DNA of 64,000 nt from Methylobacterium aerolatum. Its GTDB lineage: Bacteria > Pseudomonadota > Alphaproteobacteria > Rhizobiales > Beijerinckiaceae. Below the pieces are notes generated by a model. It saw only the letters and a program-made list of their open reading frames with translations, searched no databases and had not been told where the DNA came from. The DNA lies in contig NZ_BPQE01000002.1 in the NCBI RefSeq assembly GCF_022179085.1, positions 1 to 64,000 on the forward strand, read 5' to 3'. The position numbers were made by a program, and so were the translations under genes. Of the stretch, positions 62,584 to 64,000 are shown piece by piece (the first letter of the stretch is position 1; each line of letters starts with the position of its first letter).

Positions 62584-63753
62584 ATGAGTGCTCGCCCCAC
62601 CACGCGCCCGCGCGTGAACCATTTCTCGTCCGGCCCCTGCGCCAAGCGCCCCGGCTGGACCCCGCAAGCCCTGGCCGATGCCGCGCTCGGCCGCTCGCAC
62701 CGCTCCCCCCTCGGCAAGGCCAAGCTCGCGCAGGCGATCGACCTGACCCGCGAGATCCTCCAGGTTCCGTCCGATTACCGGATCGGCATTGTCCCGGCCT
62801 CCGATACGGGCGCCGTCGAGATGGCGATGTGGACGATGCTCGGCTGCCGCCCCGTGGCGGTCGCCGCCTGGGAGGCCTTCGGCAAGGAGTGGGTCACCGA
62901 CGCGCTCAAGCAACTGAAGATCGACCCCACGATCCACCAGACGCCCTACGGCGTGCTGCCGGACCTCGCGGCGATCGACACGAAGCACAGCGACGTGGTC
63001 TTCACCTGGAACGGCACCGCCGCCGGGGTGAAGGTGCCGGACGGCGACTGGATCGCCGCCGACCGCGAGGGCCTGACGATCTGCGATGCCACCTCGGCGG
63101 CCTTCGCGCAGCCGCTCGCCTGGGACAAGCTCGATGTCGTCACCTTCTCCTGGCAGAAGGTGATGGGCGGCGAGGCCGCGCACGGGATGCTGATCCTCTC
63201 GCCCCGCGCCGTGGCGCGGCTGGAGAGCCACACCCCGGCCTGGCCGCTGCCGAAGGTCTTCCGCCTCACCAGCGGCGGCAAGCTGATCGAGGGCATCTTC
63301 AAGGGCGACACGATCAACACGCCGTCCATGCTCGCGGTGGAGGATTACCTGGACACCCTGGCCTGGGCGAAGGGACTCGGCGGCCTGGCCGCCCTGCACG
63401 CCCGGGCCGACGCCAACGCGGCGGCGATCTATGCCTGGGTCGACCGTACCCCCTGGGTGGCGCCGCTCGCCGTCGATCCGGCGACGCGCTCGAACACCGG
63501 CGTCTGCCTCGTGATCGCCGATCCCGACGTGCTGGCCAAGGGCGATGCCGCCGTCGCCGCCCTGGCCAAGGGCATCGCCGCGCGGTTGGAGAAGGAGGGC
63601 GTCGCCCTCGACATCGCGGCCTACCGCGACGCGCCCGCCGGCCTGCGGATCTGGTGCGGGGCCACGGTGGAGACCGCCGACGTCGAGGCCCTGCTGCCCT
63701 GGCTCGATTGGGCCTTCGCCCAGGAGAAGGCCGCGCTCACCGCCGCGGCCTGA
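62584..63753 (+). CDS. serC: Phosphoserine aminotransferase
   Basis: A 389-residue PLP enzyme of the alphaproteobacterial SerC type: [15 protein letters not shown] at the start, [32 protein letters not shown] with the PLP-binding Lys, and the C-terminal [20 protein letters not shown]. It makes phosphoserine from 3-phosphohydroxypyruvate, key for serine synthesis. The start is fixed by AAGGATGG upstream. A palindromic repeat follows the stop. Confidence 0.97.
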   Translation: MSARPTTRPRVNHFSSGPCAKRPGWTPQALADAALGRSHRSPLGKAKLAQAIDLTREILQVPSDYRIGIVPASDTGAVEMAMWTMLGCRPVAVAAWEAFGKEWVTDALKQLKIDPTIHQTPYGVLPDLAAIDTKHSDVVFTWNGTAAGVKVPDGDWIAADREGLTICDATSAAFAQPLAWDKLDVVTFSWQKVMGGEAAHGMLILSPRAVARLESHTPAWPLPKVFRLTSGGKLIEGIFKGDTINTPSMLAVEDYLDTLAWAKGLGGLAALHARADANAAAIYAWVDRTPWVAPLAVDPATRSNTGVCLVIADPDVLAKGDAAVAALAKGIAARLEKEGVALDIAAYRDAPAGLRIWCGATVETADVEALLPWLDWAFAQEKAALTAAA

Positions 63754-63805
63754 AGACCCGCGCCCTCCCCTCGAAGAGGACGCTTCGACCGCTCGAAGCC
63801 TCACC

Positions 63806-63899
63806 CGTCATCGCGAGCGAAGCGAAGCAATCCAGGGATCCGCCACGGTTCGGAATTGCCCTGCTACCCTGGATCGCTTCGCTGACGCTCGCAATGACG
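63806..63899. repeat. Dispersed palindromic repeat, copy 7
   Basis: CGTCATCGCGAGCGAAGCGA on the left and TCGCTGACGCTCGCAATGAC on the right, with AAGCAATCCAGGG and CCCTGGATCGCTTC inside. It follows serC. Confidence 0.9.
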
Positions 63900-63981
63900 G
63901 CGAGGGTTCGAGGCTCGCCGCCCCCTCAGCGACGGGGATACGCGCCCGCACGTCCATCCCCCTTCCAGCGCCGGAGGCCCC

Positions 63982-64000
63982 ATGCCCGCGCACACCCAGC
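63982..64000 (+). CDS. Start of a further gene, cut by the window edge
   Basis: ATG at 63982 (MPAHTQ) with GCCGGAGG four bases upstream. serA, phosphoglycerate dehydrogenase, is the common neighbour of serC and a reasonable guess, but six codons cannot show it. Confidence 0.4.

Overview
The window is a GC-rich alphaproteobacterial chromosome segment, most likely Methylobacterium/Methylorubrum or a close relative. The evidence is a 267-residue PhyR with its phospho-acceptor at D190, a divergent nepR, a lanmodulin-like EF-hand protein, the start of an EF-Tu gene of the MGKEKFSRTKPHC type, and dispersed palindromic repeats usual in Rhizobiales. No phage, insertion sequence, CRISPR array, rRNA or tRNA was recognised.

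Layout. 0-11.5 kb: tuf start, outer-membrane beta-barrel, maleylacetoacetate isomerase, NDH-2-like dehydrogenase, EthD protein, a large hybrid histidine kinase, three small membrane proteins, an L,D-transpeptidase lipoprotein, a VOC protein, a cNMP-binding protein and a SCO-like protein. 11.6-15 kb: a general stress response island. phyR and nepR are divergent, and seven GGAAC-N16-CGTT-type promoters lie within 3.1 kb (six perfect, one with a single mismatch). They serve phyR, nepR, a KGG protein, a secreted protein, a DUF1328 protein, a small basic protein and an unannotated small RNA resembling Caulobacter GsrN. A further perfect copy lies upstream of hdeD at 46.4 kb. No ecfG gene is present. 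15-28 kb: MBL hydrolase, DUF1499, AsmA, a 3-oxoacid CoA-transferase pair split by a long palindrome, tandem paralogous secreted proteins, aconitase, a TPR lipoprotein and a leucyl aminopeptidase. 28-35 kb: M20 hydrolase, cueR-copA with a MerR-type promoter, PhoR-like kinase, and a UPF0104 membrane protein.

35-45 kb: the most unusual locus. It is a minus-strand run of nine genes, several overlapping by 1-11 nt: inositol-3-phosphate synthase, HD-domain phosphohydrolase, methyltransferase with a degenerate Trm112-like N-terminus, Gfo/Idh/MocA dehydrogenase, YcaO, sugar isomerase-like TIM barrel, family 4 glycosyltransferase, PIG-L deacetylase and a UDG-superfamily protein. Inositol phosphate, glycosyl transfer and PIG-L deacetylation recall mycothiol assembly. 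The YcaO, dehydrogenase, TIM barrel and methyltransferase do not belong to that pathway, so I infer a biosynthetic pathway for an undescribed inositol-based small molecule.

45-55.7 kb: SLT transglycosylase, HdeD, a class A PBP with a C-terminal SNase-like domain, DUF1810, the lanmodulin-like protein, an orphan peptide-type ABC binding protein, MBL phospholipase-like protein, DUF6894 and a Rieske oxygenase. 55.7-64 kb: a 23-codon ORF behind a Shine-Dalgarno complementary to 14 nt of the 16S rRNA 3' end; then ffh, chorismate mutase, rpsP and rimM, with trmD displaced by an inverted secreted methyltransferase; then serC with a two-hairpin leader and the first codons of a following gene.
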